Source: Pseudomonas sp. AN-1 (GTDB lineage Bacteria; Pseudomonadota; Gammaproteobacteria; Pseudomonadales; Pseudomonadaceae). From it: a stretch of DNA of 64,000 nucleotides. How positions within the stretch are numbered: the stretch's first letter is position 1; the number at the start of each line of letters is the position of its first letter. Where the stretch lies: positions 3,534,001-3,598,000 of the forward strand of contig NZ_CP139195.1 of assembly GCF_034057115.1 (NCBI RefSeq), in the 5' to 3' direction. Shown here piece by piece: positions 17,297 through 25,542 of the stretch. The translations under genes were made by a program, and so were the position numbers. Under the pieces are notes generated by a model. It had not been told where the DNA came from and did no database searches. It worked only from the letters and a program-made list of their open reading frames with translations.

Positions 17297-18301
17297 ATGA
17301 ATAGTCTGATGTTTGCCACGGCGACGCCCCCGGACGCCGTGCTGGCCAAGTTCGAGGTATGCCACACCCAGGATCTCGAAGAAGCGCGCCGCTGGGGCGA
17401 ACGCATCTTCTGCGAGAACCGCCTGCGCCACCAGGATCGCCAGGCGCCGGTCGACACGCGCATCTACTACCGGCGCCTTGGCGGCATCGGCGTGGGGCGC
17501 ATGAGCTACGGCAGCGACATCACCATCGACCCCGGCGTGCTCGATACCTTTTCCCTGGTCATGATGCCGATCCGTGGCCAGGAAGTGATCGAGTTCGGCA
17601 GCCGCCAGGTGTGCTCGACCCCCACCCAGGCCTCGGTGCTCAACGCCCACCTGCCGTGCCGCATCCACCATCGCAAGGACACCGAAAAGCTGATCATGCG
17701 CGTCGACCGCAGCCTGCTCGAGCGCATCTGCCAGCAGCACCTCGGTCGCACCCTGGCCAAGCCGGTGGAGTTCCAGCCGGACATGCCGCTGGACACCGCC
17801 GAGGGGCAGCGCTGGATGCGCATGGTCGGCTGGATCTACGACAACCTGTCCCACGACGAGGGCAGCCTGCCGCCGCTGCTCGCCGCGCAGTTCGAGCAGG
17901 CGATGGTCACCGCGCTGCTGACCTGCCAGCCCAACAACTACAGCGCCGAGCTGTGCGCCGACGAGACGCAGTCGATCGCGCCGTCGTTCGTCAAGCGCGT
18001 GGAGCGCTACATCGAGGAGCACGCCCACGAGCCGATCTCCATCGTCGAGATGGCCGAGCACGTGGGGGTCAGCAGCCGCTCGCTGTTCGCCGGCTTCCGC
18101 CGCTTCCGCAACACCTCGCCGATGCTGTACCTGAAGGAAGTGCGCCTGCGCCGCGTGCACGAGGAGCTGCAGCAGGGCAGCGCCGGCAGCACCACGGTGA
18201 CGGCGGTGGCCTTCCGCTGGGGCTTCAGCCATCTCGGCCATTTCACCACCGACTACAAGCGCCGCTTCGGCGAGAGCCCGTCGGAAACCCTGGCGCGCTG
18301 A
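17297..18301 (+). CDS. AraC/XylS-family activator 1
   Basis: 334 residues. The N-terminal ligand domain is of the AraC-binding-like type found in XylS, BenR and FeaR. The C-terminal double helix-turn-helix begins about residue 235 (ISIVEMAEHVGVSSRSLFAGF, then VTAVAFRWGFSHLGHFTTDYKRRFGESP). Start chosen at ATG 17297 (MNSLMFATA) after GAACGAAGT; an upstream ATG at 17258 adds 13 basic residues unlike the family. It stands between the transport and oxo blocks, is followed by a terminator and may act on operators A-F. It is a paralogue of the regulator at 23159; one of the two is probably the counterpart of OxoS of P. putida 86, but I cannot say which. Confidence 0.85.
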   Translation: MNSLMFATATPPDAVLAKFEVCHTQDLEEARRWGERIFCENRLRHQDRQAPVDTRIYYRRLGGIGVGRMSYGSDITIDPGVLDTFSLVMMPIRGQEVIEFGSRQVCSTPTQASVLNAHLPCRIHHRKDTEKLIMRVDRSLLERICQQHLGRTLAKPVEFQPDMPLDTAEGQRWMRMVGWIYDNLSHDEGSLPPLLAAQFEQAMVTALLTCQPNNYSAELCADETQSIAPSFVKRVERYIEEHAHEPISIVEMAEHVGVSSRSLFAGFRRFRNTSPMLYLKEVRLRRVHEELQQGSAGSTTVTAVAFRWGFSHLGHFTTDYKRRFGESPSETLAR

Positions 18302-18309
18302 CGCCGCGA

Positions 18310-18338
18310 CGAGGAGGGCGCCGGCCCTCCTCGGCTTT
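18310..18338 (+). terminator. probable terminator after AraC/XylS regulator 1
   Basis: Ten-bp stem CGAGGAGGGC / GCCCTCCTCG (18310-18319, 18324-18333), loop GCCG, followed by GCTTTCGG. The T-run is short, so efficiency is uncertain. Confidence 0.65.
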
Positions 18339-18397
18339 CGGCGCTCATCTGGCGCAAGCACTCCTTCGCCTTCCCGGGCCGCGCCGCGGCAGGAATC

Positions 18398-18459
18398 TGC
18401 TCTGTCGGGATAGACGCGTGACTTCTCGGAGCGCTGGCGGGGAGCCTCCTTCCTATGAT
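18398..18459 (+). promoter_or_regulatory. XylS/OxoS-type operator-promoter B (SDR gene)
   Basis: TGCT-CTGTCG-GGATA (18398-18412), 6 bp, TGAC-TTCTCG-GAGCG (18419-18433), 20 bp, TATGAT -10 (18454-18459). The proximal half-site overlaps where a -35 box would lie, the class II arrangement of XylS-type activators. The predicted transcript starts near 18466, about 50 nt before the SDR gene. Confidence 0.82.
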
Positions 18460-18517
18460 CGAGCCGGGGCGCCTTCCGCGCGGCCCGGCTCATTTCCCAT
18501 TCCAGGAGGCTCGCTAG

Positions 18518-19276
18518 ATGAACCCTGACTACCAACTGCAGGACAAAGTGATCATCGTGACCGGTGGCGGCAGCGGCATGGGCCGCGATGCCAGCCTGGC
18601 CCTGGCCAGGGCCGGCGCCCGGGTGGTGATCGGCAACCGCAACGCCCGGGCCGGCGCCGATCTGCTCGAGGAAATCGTCGCCGCCGGCGGGCAGGCGCTG
18701 TTCCGCGCCACCGACGTGTCGCGGCCGGCCGACTGCCAGGCGCTGGTGGCGCTGGCCATGGAGAAGTACGGACGGGTCGACGGGGCGTTCAACAACGCCG
18801 GCCTGCAGCGCGAGTTCACCGACGTGCACGAGACGCCGGTGGAGGACTTCTCCGATGTCATCGACATCAACCTCAAGGGCATCCTGTACATGATGAAGTA
18901 CGAGACGGCGGCGATGCTGCAGAGCGGCGGCGGCGCCATCGTCAACAACGCCTCGATCTTCGGTCTCAAGGCGATGCCGAAGACCGCCTACTACGTGGCC
19001 TCCAAGCACGGCATCGTCGGCGCCACCCGCGCCGCCGCGCTGGACTACGCCACCCGCGGCATCCGCGTCAACGCGATCTGCCCGGGGCCGATCAAGACGC
19101 CGAGCTTCGACCGCGTCACCGGCGGCGACGCGCACATGTACGACGACGGGGTGCCCATGCATCGCGTCGGCCAGCCGCAGGAGGTCAGCGCGGCGGTGCT
19201 CTGGCTGCTCTCCGGGCACTCCTCCTACATCACCGGCGCCACCCTGTCGGTGGACGGCGGAATGTCGGCCGAGTAG
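18518..19276 (+). CDS. short-chain dehydrogenase/reductase (SDR)
   Basis: 252 residues, classical SDR. The cofactor motif TGGGSGMG (about 15-22), the NNAG motif (about 91-94), the catalytic Ser in NNASIFG and YYVASK with Tyr and Lys (about 155-160) are all present, so the enzyme should be active and prefers NAD(H), judging by the acidic/neutral turn. It has its own operator B and an AGGAGG ribosome site. It would oxidise or reduce a hydroxy/keto or dihydrodiol intermediate of the oxo pathway; an SDR gene is also reported in the P. putida 86 quinoline cluster, as I recall. Monocistronic: operator C follows its stop directly. Confidence 0.85.
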   Translation: MNPDYQLQDKVIIVTGGGSGMGRDASLALARAGARVVIGNRNARAGADLLEEIVAAGGQALFRATDVSRPADCQALVALAMEKYGRVDGAFNNAGLQREFTDVHETPVEDFSDVIDINLKGILYMMKYETAAMLQSGGGAIVNNASIFGLKAMPKTAYYVASKHGIVGATRAAALDYATRGIRVNAICPGPIKTPSFDRVTGGDAHMYDDGVPMHRVGQPQEVSAAVLWLLSGHSSYITGATLSVDGGMSAE

Positions 19277-19303
19277 GCATGGAGCCCCCTCTTTCTTCTT
19301 TTC

Positions 19304-19365
19304 TGCACTGCCGGGATAACCCCCTCGGTCATTGGAGCGTCAGGCAAGTCCCTGCTTCTTAGGAT
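19304..19365 (+). promoter_or_regulatory. XylS/OxoS-type operator-promoter C (oxoO)
   Basis: TGCA-CTGCCG-GGATA (19304-19318) is base-for-base the same as in site A. After 6 bp comes TCGG-TCATTG-GAGCG (19325-19339), then 20 bp, then TAGGAT as -10 (19360-19365). The proximal half-site carries CATTGGAG, a variant shared only with site D. Confidence 0.82.
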
Positions 19366-19428
19366 GACTCTCAAGGGTGCCGCACAGGGCGGCACCCACT
19401 CTCCAAGTCAGCCTTCCGGGGGTTTCCA

Positions 19429-20763
19429 ATGTCCGAGCAACCCATCGTCCGTCGCCGCCAAGTCAAGACCGGCATCAGCGATGCCCGCGCCAACAACGCC
19501 AAGACCCAGAGCCAGTACCAGCCGTACAAGGACGCCGCCTGGGGCTTCATCAACCACTGGTACCCGGCGCTGTTCACCCACGAGCTGGGCGAGGACCAGG
19601 TCGAGGGCATCCAGATCTGCGGCATCCCGATCGTCCTGCGCCGCGTCGACGGCAAGGTGTTCGCCCTCAAGGACCAGTGCCTGCACCGCGGCGTGCGCCT
19701 GTCCGAGAAGCCGATGTGCTTCAACAAGAGCACCATCTCCTGCTGGTACCACGGTTTCACCTTCGACCTGGAGAGCGGCAAGCTGGCGACCATCGTCGCC
19801 AACCCGGACGACAAGCTGGTCGGCACCACCGGCATCACCACCTACCCGGTGCACGAGGTCAACGGCATGATCTTCGTGTTCGTCCGCGAGGACGACTTCC
19901 CGGACGAGGACGTGCCGCCGCTGTCCTCCGACCTGCCGTTCCGCTTCCCGGAGAACAGCGACCGCTTCCCGCACCCGCTGTGGCCGGCCTCGCCGAGCGT
20001 GCTCGACGACAACGCCGTGGTGCTCGGCATGCACCGCACCGGCTTCGGCAACTGGCGGATCGCCTGCGAGAACGGCTTCGACAACGCGCACATCTTCGTC
20101 CACAAGGACAACAGCATCGTCCACGTCAACAACTGGGTGCTGCCGCTCGGCCTGCTGCCGGTCGGTGACGACGCCATCCAGCTGGTCGAGGACGACAACG
20201 GCCCGAAGGGCATGATGCAGATGATGTTCACCGAGAACTGGCAGCCGGTGCTGGAGAACGAGGAACTCGGTCTCAAGGTCGACGGCGTCAACGGCCGCTA
20301 CTACCGCACCTCGGTGGTGCTGCCGGGCGTGCTGATGGTGGAGAACTGGCCGCAGGACCACGTGGTGCAGTACGAGTGGTACGTGCCGATCACCGACGAC
20401 ACCCACGAATACTGGGAAGTCCTGGTGCGCGTGTGCAACACCCCCGAGGAGCGCGCCAAGCACGAGTACCGCTACGAGACCGTGTACAAGCCGCTGTGTC
20501 TGCACGGCTTCAACGACTGCGACCTGTACGCCCGCGAGGCGATGCAGAACTTCTACGCCGACGGCACCGGCTGGGACGACGAGCAACTGGTGGCCACCGA
20601 CATCTCGCCGATCACCTGGCGCAAGCTGTCCTCGCGCTGGAACCGCGGCATCGCCAAACCCGGCCGCGGCGTGCAGGGCTCGGTCAAGGATCTCAGCCTG
20701 ATCTTCAAGCAGACCGCCGACGGCCACCGCCCGGGCTACAAGGTCAAGAAGATCGAAGAGTAA
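19429..20763 (+). CDS. oxoO: 2-oxo-1,2-dihydroquinoline 8-monooxygenase, Rieske oxygenase component
   Basis: 444 residues. The Rieske [2Fe-2S] ligands are Cys84-x-His86 and Cys105-x2-His108 (CLH, CWYH). The mononuclear iron site is in ENGFDNAHIFVH, with His221 and His225, the same numbers I recall for the crystallised OxoO of P. putida 86; overall length and the N-terminal VRRRQVKTGISDARANNAKT region also agree with that protein. It hydroxylates 2-oxo-1,2-dihydroquinoline at C8, taking electrons from OxoR (27734-28762), which lies 7 kb away under a sister operator. Carbazole 1,9a-dioxygenase is the nearest alternative family. First gene of an operon with a hydrolase and an amidase. Confidence 0.87.
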   Translation: MSEQPIVRRRQVKTGISDARANNAKTQSQYQPYKDAAWGFINHWYPALFTHELGEDQVEGIQICGIPIVLRRVDGKVFALKDQCLHRGVRLSEKPMCFNKSTISCWYHGFTFDLESGKLATIVANPDDKLVGTTGITTYPVHEVNGMIFVFVREDDFPDEDVPPLSSDLPFRFPENSDRFPHPLWPASPSVLDDNAVVLGMHRTGFGNWRIACENGFDNAHIFVHKDNSIVHVNNWVLPLGLLPVGDDAIQLVEDDNGPKGMMQMMFTENWQPVLENEELGLKVDGVNGRYYRTSVVLPGVLMVENWPQDHVVQYEWYVPITDDTHEYWEVLVRVCNTPEERAKHEYRYETVYKPLCLHGFNDCDLYAREAMQNFYADGTGWDDEQLVATDISPITWRKLSSRWNRGIAKPGRGVQGSVKDLSLIFKQTADGHRPGYKVKKIEE

Positions 20764-20826
20764 GTCCGCTTCGCAGTCCGGCGCGCGCCCCTCGCGCCGG
20801 GCTGCGGGCAACCGGGAGCCTGTCGC

Positions 20827-21690
20827 ATGCATAACGACGTCTTATCTCGCAGCCATTTCGTCACCGTGGATGGCGTGCGCCTGCACTACCGTATGGTCGA
20901 CGGCCCGGCGGGCAGCCTGCCGGTGATCTTCACCCACGGCGGCGGCCCCGGCAGCACCGCCTGGAGCAATTTCCGCCTCAGCGCGCAGGCCTTCGCCGCC
21001 AACCACACCTGCTACTTCCTCGACTTCGCCCAGTACGGCGGCTCCGACATGGTGCCGGTCGAGGGGCCGGCGCTCGCCTGGCACGCGCGCAAACTGCTGG
21101 GCTTCATGGACGCGCTGGGCATCCCGCGCGCCCATCTGGTCAACCAGTCGTTCGGCGGCTGCGTGGCGACCCGCTTCGCCGCCGACCATCCCGAGCGGGT
21201 CGGCCGCCTGGTCATGATCGGCTCGCAGCCGGTGGCGCGCGGCGTGCTGCAGCCGCTGCCGCTGTTCAGCAAGCATGCCGCGACCCTGATGAGCGACTAC
21301 TACTTCGCCGGCGGCGGACCGAGCCTGGCGAAGATGCGCGAGCTGATCTGCCGCTACGAGCTGCACGACGACGCCAAGCTCGACGAGGAGACCCTGCGCC
21401 TGCGCTACGAGGCCAGCGCCAACCCGGCGCTGCTCGAGCTGCTCAACACCCCCGGCGCCTTCGGCGAGTGGGAGGACCTGACCGCGGTGTTCGCCTGCGT
21501 GCAGGCACCGACGCTGATCCTCTGGGGCCTGCACGACTGGTTCGGCGGCATCGACGTGCCGATGCTGATGCTCAACCGCTTCGCCGACGCGCGCCTGCAC
21601 GTCATGGGCAACGCCGCCCACCACCTGCAGAGCGAGTGCCCGGACGAATTCAACGCCGTGGCGACGGCCTTCATCGGAGGCTACGCATGA
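20827..21690 (+). CDS. alpha/beta hydrolase in the oxoO operon
   Basis: 287 residues of the C-C hydrolase/haloalkane dehalogenase-like group. The oxyanion motif HGGGPGSTAW (about 38-47), nucleophile elbow NQSFGGC (Ser about 106), acid in GLHDWFGG and His in GNAAHHLQSE (about 266) are visible, so a working serine hydrolase is expected. The next gene overlaps it by 4 bp (ATGA), so it is translationally coupled to the amidase. In this operon it might open the lactam or lactone ring after 8-hydroxylation; this is inferred from context alone. It differs from the two meta-cleavage hydrolases at 4295 and 33299. Confidence 0.8.
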   Translation: MHNDVLSRSHFVTVDGVRLHYRMVDGPAGSLPVIFTHGGGPGSTAWSNFRLSAQAFAANHTCYFLDFAQYGGSDMVPVEGPALAWHARKLLGFMDALGIPRAHLVNQSFGGCVATRFAADHPERVGRLVMIGSQPVARGVLQPLPLFSKHAATLMSDYYFAGGGPSLAKMRELICRYELHDDAKLDEETLRLRYEASANPALLELLNTPGAFGEWEDLTAVFACVQAPTLILWGLHDWFGGIDVPMLMLNRFADARLHVMGNAAHHLQSECPDEFNAVATAFIGGYA

Positions 21691-23090
21691 ACACTCCCAG
21701 CGATCTGCACTACCTGGAGATGCACGAGCTGTCGCTGCTGATCCGTACGCGCAAGCTGTCGCCGGTCGAGGTCGCCGAGGCCCAGCTGGCGCGCATCGAA
21801 CGCCTCGACGGCGCGCTGCACAGCTACGCCCACGTGGCGGCCGAGCAGGCCATGGCGCAGGCGCGCCAGGCCGAACAGGAGCTGATGCGCGGCCAGTGCC
21901 GCAGCCCGCTGCACGGCATCCCGCTGGCAGTGAAGGACCTGTTCCACACCGCCGGCATCCCCACCGCGGCGGGCATGGCGATCCATCGCGAATTCATCCC
22001 CAAGGAAGACGCCACCGTGGTGGCGCGCCTGCGCGAGGCGGGCAGCGTGCTGCTCGGCAAGCTGCAGATGACCGAGGGCGCCTTCGCCACCCATCACCCG
22101 GCGTTCGCCGCGCCGGTCAATCCGTGGGGCGCTGGGCACTGGGCCGGCGCCTCGTCCAGCGGCTGCGGCGTGGCCACCGCCGCCGGGCTGTGCTACGCCG
22201 CGCTGGGCACCGACAGCGGCGGCTCGATCCGCTTCCCCTGCGCGGCCAACGGGCTGACCGGCCTCAAGCCGACCTGGGGGCGGGTCAGCCGCCACGGCGC
22301 CTTCGAGCTGGCCGCCAGCCTCGACCACGTCGGGCCGCTCACCCGCAGCGCGCGCGACGCGCTGTTCCTGCTGTCGACCATCGCCGGCCACGATCCGCTG
22401 GACCCCACCTCGCTGCCCAGCGTGTGCCTGGAGATCCCCGGCATCGAGGAGTCGTTCCACGGCCTGCGCATCGGCGTCGACGAGGCCTGGCTGAGCGACG
22501 GCGTCGACGAGGAGATCGTCGAGGCCCTCGACGAGGTGCTGACCATGATCCGCGCCGGCGGCGGCAGCCTGGTGCGCGTGCGCATGCCGGACACCCGCGC
22601 GGTGAGCGCCAACTGGGAGAAGCACTGCGGCGTGCAGACCGCGGTGGCGCACGCCGCCACCTACCCGAGCCGCGCCGGCGAATACGGCCCGGCGCTGAGC
22701 CGGCTGATCGACGGCGGCCGCGCACTGTCCGGCATGGACTACCAGCGCGTGCTGCTCGACGCGCAGCGCTTCACCGGCGAACTGGAGTGCGTGCTGGGCG
22801 AGGTCGACCTGCTGCTCGCCCCGGTGCAGCCGTATGCCGCGCCGACCCACGCCCAGCTCGGCGCGCTGGCCCAGGACCCGGAAGCCAACCGCCGGCTGAT
22901 CCAGTTCACCGCGCCGTTCAATGTCAGCGGCCACCCGTGCCTGAGTGTGCCGATCGGCTTCACCACCGGCGGCCTGCCGATCGGCGGCCAGTTCATCGCC
23001 GGCAAGGGCGGCGAGGGCGTGCTGTGCCGCGCTGGCATGGCGCTGCAGAAGGTCAGCGACTGGCATCGGGTGCGTCCGGCCGGGCTATAA
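21687..23090 (+). CDS. amidase signature family hydrolase 1
   Basis: 467 residues. The Ser-cisSer-Lys triad is intact: Lys in LAVKDLF (about 79), cis-Ser in GASSSGCG (about 154) and the nucleophile Ser in TDSGGSIRFP (about 178). It starts with ATG 21687, overlapping the hydrolase stop. Amidase signature enzymes cleave amide or C-N bonds; a lactam or amide released from the quinolone ring is a plausible substrate here. A second amidase (30874-32322) is only distantly similar, so two different amide bonds or substrates may be handled. The AraC regulator 2 follows after 68 bp and may be co-transcribed. Confidence 0.87.
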   Translation: MNTPSDLHYLEMHELSLLIRTRKLSPVEVAEAQLARIERLDGALHSYAHVAAEQAMAQARQAEQELMRGQCRSPLHGIPLAVKDLFHTAGIPTAAGMAIHREFIPKEDATVVARLREAGSVLLGKLQMTEGAFATHHPAFAAPVNPWGAGHWAGASSSGCGVATAAGLCYAALGTDSGGSIRFPCAANGLTGLKPTWGRVSRHGAFELAASLDHVGPLTRSARDALFLLSTIAGHDPLDPTSLPSVCLEIPGIEESFHGLRIGVDEAWLSDGVDEEIVEALDEVLTMIRAGGGSLVRVRMPDTRAVSANWEKHCGVQTAVAHAATYPSRAGEYGPALSRLIDGGRALSGMDYQRVLLDAQRFTGELECVLGEVDLLLAPVQPYAAPTHAQLGALAQDPEANRRLIQFTAPFNVSGHPCLSVPIGFTTGGLPIGGQFIAGKGGEGVLCRAGMALQKVSDWHRVRPAGL

Positions 23091-23158
23091 CGGCCGGGCC
23101 GGGGCCGGCGCAGGGGGCGTAGCATTCAGGTTGCCAACAGGGGGGAGGGGCGCCGGTC

Positions 23159-24133
23159 ATGAATGCCACCAACCGGGTCGAAGAGCTGTGTTCGCAGGAT
23201 CCCGACGAGACCCGCCAGCTGGTGGCGTCGGTGTTCTGCGAGCATCGCCTGGAGGTCCGCCAGGCGCCGGACGGCCTCGACTACCGGCATCATCACCTGC
23301 GCACCGGGCACCTCAGTTTCAGCCGCATGGGCTATGGCGCCGAGGTGCGCGTCTCGCCCGGCGAGCTGGGCTCGTTCTATCTGGTGCAGCTGCCGCTGGC
23401 CGGGCATGACCGGCAGCGGGTCGGGCGGCACGAGCTGCTCAGCGACAGCCGCTGCGGCAGCGTGCACGGGCCGGACGAGCATCTGGCGATGCACTGGAGC
23501 GCCGACTGCCACAAGCTGGTCGTGCGCATCGAGCGGGGCGCGCTCGAACAGCATGCCGTCGCGCTGCTTGGCTGCGCGCTGCACGATCCGCTGACCTTCG
23601 CCAACCCGATGGATCTGGGCTGCGCCCACGGCGCCGCCTGGGGCCACACCGCCCGGCAGCTGTTCGACCAGCTGCAGCGCGCCCCGCAGCTGTTCGAGCT
23701 GCCGCTGGTGCGCACGCAGTTCGAGCAGACGCTGATGACCACCCTGCTGGCCTGGCAGCCCAACAGCCTGAGCGCACGGCTGGGCGAGCCGGCGGCCAGG
23801 GTACTGCCGCGCCACGTCAAGCTGGCGGTGGACTTCATGCGCGCCCATCCCGAGCAGTCGATCAGCGTGGCCAGCCTGGCGGCCATCAGCGGGGTCAGCG
23901 GCCGCTCGCTGTACAACGGTTTCCAGCAGTTCCTCGGCGTCAGCCCCATGCGCTACCTGCGCGATCTGCGCATGGAGCGGGTGCGCGAGGATCTGCTCGA
24001 TCCGCGCCAGCCGCGCAGCGTCACCGCGATCGTCACCCGCTGGGGCTTCTTCCAGCTGGGGCGGTTCGCCATCGAATACCGCCGGCGCTATGGCGAGACA
24101 CCCCGGGAGACCTTGCTCAAGGCCCGCATCTAG
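23159..24133 (+). CDS. AraC/XylS-family activator 2
   Basis: 324 residues with the same domain order as the regulator at 17297. The N-terminal ligand domain spans about 1-215. The C-terminal double helix-turn-helix includes ISVASLAAISGVSGRSLYNGF and VTAIVTRWGFFQLGRFAIEYRRRYGETP. The RSLYN recognition helix and HLGRF-like second motif are close to XylS, which fits the TGCA-N6-GGNTA operators nearby. The start follows GGGGGAGGGG. Placed directly after the oxoO-hydrolase-amidase operon, it is a good candidate for an OxoS-like regulator, but its paralogue at 17297 is equally possible. A terminator follows. Confidence 0.85.
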   Translation: MNATNRVEELCSQDPDETRQLVASVFCEHRLEVRQAPDGLDYRHHHLRTGHLSFSRMGYGAEVRVSPGELGSFYLVQLPLAGHDRQRVGRHELLSDSRCGSVHGPDEHLAMHWSADCHKLVVRIERGALEQHAVALLGCALHDPLTFANPMDLGCAHGAAWGHTARQLFDQLQRAPQLFELPLVRTQFEQTLMTTLLAWQPNSLSARLGEPAARVLPRHVKLAVDFMRAHPEQSISVASLAAISGVSGRSLYNGFQQFLGVSPMRYLRDLRMERVREDLLDPRQPRSVTAIVTRWGFFQLGRFAIEYRRRYGETPRETLLKARI

Positions 24134-24141
24134 TGCCTTTT

Positions 24142-24161
24142 GCCGCCGTTAGGGCGGCATT
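24142..24161 (+). terminator. probable terminator after AraC/XylS regulator 2
   Basis: Hairpin GCCGCC-GTTA-GGGCGGC followed by ATTTCT. It is short but right after the stop codon. The following stretch to 24307 is relatively AT-rich and holds a perfect dyad GACTGC-ACCC-GCAGTC (24261-24276) and a TGATAAT (24288-24294) that could be a -10 box; no TGCA-N6-GGATA operator was found there. Confidence 0.6.
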
Positions 24162-24307
24162 TCTGCCCGAAAATGGTGCGTTTCATATTTCTGCAATTTC
24201 CGCATGCTGGCTGCGGGAACTGCATATTCGCCCCGCACGCCTTGCTCCACATTGGCAGCCGACTGCACCCGCAGTCCTTGGCAAACCTGATAATGGAGCT
24301 GGAGCGC

Positions 24308-25531
24308 ATGAGAAAGATAACGATCGTTGGCGCCGGACAGGCCGGCCTGCAACTGGGCATCGGCCTGCTCAAGCAGGGCTACGCCGTCACCCTGATCTCC
24401 AACCGCACCGGCGCGGAGATTGCTGCCGGCCGGGTGCTGTCCAGCCAGTCGATGTACGACATGGCACTGGAATTCGAACGCGAGCTGGGGCTGTCGTTCT
24501 GGGACGACAGCTGTCCGCCCACCACGGGCGTGCACCTGCGCGCCGGCAACGAGCAGGGGCTGCTGATCGACTGGCGGGCGCGCATGCCGGCTCCCGGCCA
24601 GTCGGTCGACCAGCGCATCAAGATGCCGCGCTGGATGGCCGAGTTCGAGCGCCTCGGCGGCCGCCTGGTGATCGAGGAGGCGGGCCTCGCCGAGCTGGAG
24701 CGCTACGCCGCCGCCAGCGACCTGGTGATAGTCGCCAGCGGCAAGGGCGAGATCGGCAAGCTGTTCGAGCGCGACGCCGAGCGCAGTGTGTTCGACCGTC
24801 CGCTGCGCACCATCTCGCTGACCTACGTGCACGGCATGCTGCCGCGCGAGGACTACAGCGCGCTGAACATCAGCGTCAATCCGGGCATCGGCGAGTACGT
24901 CAACTTCCCCTGCCTGACCCACAGCGGCGCGGGCGACATCATCAACCTCGAGTGCGTCGAAGGCGGGCCGATGGACCGCTGGGACGAGGTCACCACGCCC
25001 GAGCAGCACCTGGCCCTGGCCGTCGAGCTGATCGAGCGCTTCTTCCCCTGGGAAGCCTGGCGCTGCCGCGACCTGCGCCTGACCGACGAACTCGGCACCC
25101 TGGTCGGCCGCGTCACCCCCACCGTGCGCAAGCCGATCGGCTACCTGCCGTCCGGGCGCACCGTGCTGGGCATGGCCGACGTGCTGGTGCTCAACGACCC
25201 GATCACCGGACAGGGTTCGAACAACGCCAGCAAGTGCGCCAACATCTACATGAACGCCATCCTCGAACAGGACGGCGCGGCGTTCGACGATGCCTGGAAG
25301 ACGGCGACCTTCGAGCGCTACTGGGACTACGCGCAGTGGGTCGCGCGCTTCACCAACACCCACCTGCTGCCGCTGACCGAGCCGGTGCTCAAGGTGCACG
25401 GCGCCTGCGCCGACCGGCCGGAGCTGGCCGCGACCTTCGCCAATGCCTTCAACGACCCGAAGATCCTCACGCCCTGGTACTACGACTCCGCCGCGGCGGA
25501 TCGCTTCATCGCCTCGTTCGCCGCTGCCTGA
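24308..25531 (+). CDS. StyA-like FAD monooxygenase (styrene/indole monooxygenase family)
   Basis: 407 residues, close to the length of StyA. The dinucleotide motif IVGAGQAGLQLG is at the N-terminus and a PITGQGSNNASKC stretch (about 297-309) forms the usual flavin-contact region near the C-terminus. Start ATG 24308 (MRKITIVGAG) chosen because family members begin directly before the FAD motif; upstream in-frame starts add unrelated sequence. The flavin reductase at 26761 would supply reduced FAD, as StyB does. The enzyme could epoxidise or hydroxylate a bicyclic aromatic such as indole or a quinolone. No phenylacetaldehyde-forming isomerase (StyC) is near, so classical styrene use is not supported by this block. 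Confidence 0.83.
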   Translation: MRKITIVGAGQAGLQLGIGLLKQGYAVTLISNRTGAEIAAGRVLSSQSMYDMALEFERELGLSFWDDSCPPTTGVHLRAGNEQGLLIDWRARMPAPGQSVDQRIKMPRWMAEFERLGGRLVIEEAGLAELERYAAASDLVIVASGKGEIGKLFERDAERSVFDRPLRTISLTYVHGMLPREDYSALNISVNPGIGEYVNFPCLTHSGAGDIINLECVEGGPMDRWDEVTTPEQHLALAVELIERFFPWEAWRCRDLRLTDELGTLVGRVTPTVRKPIGYLPSGRTVLGMADVLVLNDPITGQGSNNASKCANIYMNAILEQDGAAFDDAWKTATFERYWDYAQWVARFTNTHLLPLTEPVLKVHGACADRPELAATFANAFNDPKILTPWYYDSAAADRFIASFAAA

Positions 25532-25542
25532 AGGACGCCGTC

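Noticed and set aside
24252-24266. Sigma-54-like -24/-12 sequence TGGC...TGCA before the StyA-like gene
   Set aside because: GG and GC are 9 bp apart instead of 10, so it does not fit the consensus.
24133-25542. N-terminal part of an 870-residue open frame ending with the FadL-like protein
   Set aside because: Only the part from 25543 begins with a signal peptide and family similarity; the upstream part overlaps the StyA-like gene in another frame and is Arg/Pro-rich noise.
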